A stretch of DNA of 8,267 nucleotides from Actinomycetes bacterium. GTDB lineage: Bacteria > Actinomycetota > Actinomycetes > Actinomycetales > Cellulomonadaceae. Positions 6,510-8,267 of this stretch are shown here, piece after piece; position 1 is the stretch's first letter; the number at the start of each line of letters is the position of its first letter. The stretch spans positions 1-8,267 of the forward strand of contig JAEYUL010000087.1 of the NCBI GenBank assembly GCA_023432565.1, read 5' to 3'. The notes below the pieces were generated by a model. The model made no database searches. It saw only the letters and a list, made by a program, of their open reading frames with translations, and was not told where the DNA came from. Made by a program: the position numbers and the translations under genes.

Positions 6510-6860
6510 TCAGGACTCGCCGGGGTGGTCCTGCGCGATCGCCACGTGGTGCCGGATGACCTCCGCCACGATGAACTCCAGGAACTTCTCGGCGAACACC
6601 GGGTCCAGGTCCGCCTCGTGCGCGAGCGCGCGCAGCCTCGTGACCTGACGCTCCTCACGCGCAGGGTCCGACGGCGGCAGGCCGCGCTGCGCCTTGAGCA
6701 TGCCGACCTGCTCCGTGGCCTTGAACCGCTCCGCGAGCAGGTAGACCAGCGCGGCGTCGATGTTGTCGATGCTGTGCCGCAGGCGCGCCAGCTCGGGCGG
6801 GATGCCCGCAGGCTCCTGGATCGCGGGCACGGGGACTTCGGGCACGTCCTGGTCGGTCAC
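6510..6860 (-). CDS. Monofunctional chorismate mutase (AroQ class)
   Basis: Converts chorismate to prephenate for phenylalanine and tyrosine synthesis in the cytoplasm. The product is 116 residues, all-helical, with an N-terminal disordered, Pro/Glu-rich stretch of about 22 residues. Aligned by eye to the E. coli P-protein mutase domain, the active-site residues are present: R28 (LARLRHSID, matching R11), R45 (LLAER, R28), K56 (GMLK, K39), D65 (D48) and R68 (DPAR, R51). Position 105, at the place of Gln88, is His. The signature (SIDNIDAALVYLLAERFK, then GLPPSDPARE and FLEFIVAEVIRHH) matches the monofunctional clade best known from alphaproteobacteria and also found in Streptomyces-like actinobacteria. 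It does not look like the short M. tuberculosis Rv0948c type. It starts with GTG and no Shine-Dalgarno site, preceded by a -10-like box at leaderless spacing. It lies 30 bases after clpX on the same strand. Confidence 0.92.
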   Translation of the reverse strand: MTDQDVPEVPVPAIQEPAGIPPELARLRHSIDNIDAALVYLLAERFKATEQVGMLKAQRGLPPSDPAREERQVTRLRALAHEADLDPVFAEKFLEFIVAEVIRHHVAIAQDHPGES

Positions 6861-6867
6861 GGACGTG

Positions 6868-6894
6868 ATCCTAGGTCGCCCGCGGGCGTGTCAG
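6868..6894 (-). promoter_or_regulatory. Probable leaderless promoter of the chorismate mutase gene
   Basis: On the minus strand, TAGGAT (6873-6868) is a strong actinobacterial -10 box, seven bases before the GTG start at 6860. CTGACA (6894-6889) matches five of six bases of the TTGACA -35 consensus, with a somewhat short 15-base spacer. The -35 hexamer overlaps the clpX stop codon (6893-6891). No ribosome-binding site lies between the -10 box and the GTG, which supports initiation on a leaderless mRNA. Confidence 0.6.
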
Positions 6895-8162
6895 GCGCTC
6901 TTCTCGCGCGGCGGACGCTTCTCCCGGGGGACCAGCGTCGGGTTGACGTTCTCGAGGACGACCTCACGGGTGATGAGCACGCGCGCCACGTCGTCGCGGC
7001 TCGGCACCTCGAACATCACCTGCTGGAGGACCTCCTCCATGATGGCCCGCAGGCCGCGCGCACCGGTGCCACGCAGCAGCGCCTGGTCCGCGATGGCCGC
7101 CACGGCGTCGTCGTCGAACTCGAGCTCGACGCCGTCGATCTCGAACATCCGCTGGTACTGCTTGACGAGCGCGTTGCGCGGCTCGGTGAGGATGCGCACG
7201 AGGGCGTCACGGTCCAGGCGACCCACGGCGGCGACCACGGGCAGCCGGCCGATGAACTCCGGGATGAGCCCGTACTTCTGCAGGTCCTCCGGGCGCACCT
7301 CGGAGAACAGGTCGCCCTCCTCGTGGGCGTCGACGAGCGGGGCCCCGAAGCCCACGACGCGCTTGCGGGCACGCGCCGCGATGATGTCGTCGAGCCCGGC
7401 GAACGCGCCGGCCACGATGAACAGCACGTTCCCGGTGTCGATCTGGATGAACTCCTGGTGCGGGTGCTTGCGGCCGCCCTGCGGCGGCACGGACGCCGTG
7501 GTGCCCTCGATGATCTTCAGCAGCGCCTGCTGCACGCCCTCGCCGGAGACGTCACGCGTGATCGACGGGTTCTCGCTCTTGCGGGCGATCTTGTCGATCT
7601 CGTCGATGTAGATGATCCCCTGCTCGGCCTTCTTGACGTCGTAGTCGGCGGCCTGGATGAGCTTGAGCAGGATGTTCTCGACGTCCTCGCCGACGTAGCC
7701 CGCCTCGGTGAGGGCCGTGGCGTCGGCGATCGCGAACGGCACGTTGAGCATCTTCGCGAGGGTCTGGGCGAGGTACGTCTTGCCGCACCCCGTGGGGCCG
7801 ATCAGCAGGATGTTGGACTTCGCGATCTCCACGGGCTCCTCGCCCGCCGTGGTCCGCGCGCCCTCACCGGCCTGGATCCGCTTGTAGTGGTTGTACACCG
7901 CGACCGCGAGCGACCGCTTGGCGCCCTCCTGGCCCACGATGTACTGCTCGAGGAAGTCGAAGATCTCGCGCGGCTTGGGCAGCTCGACCATGCCGACCTC
8001 GGTCGCCTCGGCGAGCTCCTCCTCGATGATCTCGTTGCACAGGTCGATGCACTCGTCGCAGATGTACACGCCCGGCCCGGCGATGAGCTTCTTGACCTGC
8101 TTCTGGGACTTCCCGCAGAAGGAGCACTTGAGAAGGTCGGCACCGTCCCCGATCCGCGCCAT
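6891..8162 (-). CDS. clpX: ATP-dependent Clp protease ATP-binding subunit ClpX
   Basis: Hexameric AAA+ unfoldase that recognises substrates, including ssrA-tagged proteins, and threads them into ClpP. The product is 423 residues from the ATG at 8162, close to the usual 420-430. In order: an N-terminal C4 zinc-binding dimerisation domain (C13, C16, C35, C38); Walker A GPTGCGKT at 122-129; pore-1 loop GYVGE at 155-159; Walker B IIYIDEID with D187/E188; RKH pore loop at 231-233; VGF at 270-272 as the ClpP-docking tripeptide (IGF in E. coli); arginine finger R306 in EFIGR; and sensor-2 GAR with R369. The tail (VPREKRPPREKSA) is short and charged. The ATG is chosen because it matches the conserved ClpX N-terminus and is preceded by GGGAAGGGG (8177-8169) six bases away; an upstream in-frame GTG at 8255 would place non-conserved residues ahead of it. 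In actinobacteria clpP1/clpP2 usually lie directly upstream, beyond this window. Confidence 0.98.
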   Translation of the reverse strand: MARIGDGADLLKCSFCGKSQKQVKKLIAGPGVYICDECIDLCNEIIEEELAEATEVGMVELPKPREIFDFLEQYIVGQEGAKRSLAVAVYNHYKRIQAGEGARTTAGEEPVEIAKSNILLIGPTGCGKTYLAQTLAKMLNVPFAIADATALTEAGYVGEDVENILLKLIQAADYDVKKAEQGIIYIDEIDKIARKSENPSITRDVSGEGVQQALLKIIEGTTASVPPQGGRKHPHQEFIQIDTGNVLFIVAGAFAGLDDIIAARARKRVVGFGAPLVDAHEEGDLFSEVRPEDLQKYGLIPEFIGRLPVVAAVGRLDRDALVRILTEPRNALVKQYQRMFEIDGVELEFDDDAVAAIADQALLRGTGARGLRAIMEEVLQQVMFEVPSRDDVARVLITREVVLENVNPTLVPREKRPPREKSA

Positions 8163-8168
8163 GTGCGT

Positions 8169-8177
8169 CCCCTTCCC
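8169..8177 (-). promoter_or_regulatory. Shine-Dalgarno site of clpX
   Basis: On the minus strand GGGAAGGGG ends six bases before the ATG at 8162. It supports that start over the upstream in-frame GTG. Confidence 0.65.
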
Positions 8178-8189
8178 TCGTGTCGCCCT

Positions 8190-8204
8190 CCGCCGTTCCG
8201 GCGG
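8190..8204 (-). repeat. Short GC hairpin in the clpX leader
   Basis: CCGCCG and CGGCGG form a perfect 6-bp stem around a 3-base loop (GAA on the minus strand), about 28 bases upstream of the clpX ATG. It could be a weak terminator remnant, an RNA-stability element or a random consequence of high GC. No U-tract follows. Confidence 0.35.
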
Positions 8205-8216
8205 TGCGCCGTCGTC

Positions 8217-8240
8217 GTGACCTCGCGGTCCGCGAGTCAC
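8217..8240 (-). promoter_or_regulatory. Palindrome upstream of clpX with a CGC-N5-GCG core (candidate ClgR-type operator)
   Basis: A perfect 15-base palindrome, CTCGCGG-A-CCGCGAG on the minus strand (8236-8222), is extended by GTGA/TCAC arms to 24 bases with one unpaired base. Its core CGC-GGACC-GCG has the CGC-N5-GCG spacing and the central A described for sites of ClgR, the actinobacterial activator of clp genes. Bases flanking the core agree only partly with the published Corynebacterium consensus. Alternatively the sequence is an RNA hairpin between a preceding gene and clpX. No clear -10 or -35 box is visible nearby. Confidence 0.4.
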
Positions 8241-8267
8241 GTCCCCCCATTGCACACCACCGGGGGC

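Noticed and set aside
5566..6648. 360-codon plus-strand open frame antisense to the baeRF and chorismate mutase genes
   Set aside because: Ser/Arg/Thr-rich shadow translation with no domain. Both minus-strand genes have clear family signatures.
6960..7380. VGF in place of IGF in the ClpP-docking loop of ClpX as a sign of altered ClpP binding
   Set aside because: The family motif is [LIV]-G-F, so valine is a normal variant and all other catalytic and pore motifs are intact.
6760..7611. 283-codon plus-strand open frame antisense to clpX
   Set aside because: Shadow of the highly conserved clpX gene, with Ser/Arg-rich low complexity and no start signal.
8163..8255. 31-residue N-terminal extension of ClpX from a GTG at 8255
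   Set aside because: The extension is Arg/Gly-rich and unlike ClpX N-termini. The ATG at 8162 has a ribosome-binding site and starts the conserved zinc-domain sequence.
1..8267. Mobile elements, CRISPR array, tRNA/rRNA genes, toxin-antitoxin or defence system
   Set aside because: No transposase, integrase, spaced direct repeats, cloverleaf-like sequence or small paired open frames were seen. All six genes are conserved chromosomal families.

Overview
The window looks like an ordinary chromosomal region of a very GC-rich actinobacterium (Actinomycetota). The base composition is well above 70% G+C by eye, with strong G/C bias at third codon positions. The protein types fit Micrococcales and most resemble Cellulomonas and relatives, although the family placement is an inference from recall and not from a search. 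There is no insertion sequence, integrase, tRNA, rRNA, CRISPR array or compositional break.

Layout: on the plus strand lie the 3' 2.4 kb of valS (valyl-tRNA synthetase, 5' end outside the window), then an FadD15-like long-chain acyl-CoA ligase, then a PilZ-domain (cyclic-di-GMP receptor) protein. Base 5127 is a tail-to-tail convergence point. On the minus strand, reading from the right edge inwards, are clpX (AAA+ unfoldase of ClpXP), a small AroQ-class chorismate mutase, and an Rv2629-like baeRF_family2 / Vms1-type protein related to peptidyl-tRNA hydrolases and eRF1. Six protein genes fill nearly all of the window. The gaps are short, and the longest (6330-6509) holds only weak signals.

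How the genes fit together: ClpX (degradation of ssrA-tagged and other substrates), the Vms1-like protein (predicted to act on peptidyl-tRNA or stalled ribosomes) and ValS (tRNA charging) all touch translation and protein quality control. No operon joins all three, so this link is only suggestive. The acyl-CoA ligase and chorismate mutase are independent metabolic genes, and the PilZ protein is a stand-alone second-messenger effector.

The most interesting content is in the short non-coding parts. These are an 18-bp perfect stem whose loop contains the fadD stop codon, probable leaderless promoters for the chorismate mutase gene and perhaps fadD, a CGC-N5-GCG palindrome in the clpX leader that resembles the core of ClgR sites, and an inverted repeat in the pilZ leader. 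I did not find a convincing undescribed multi-gene system.
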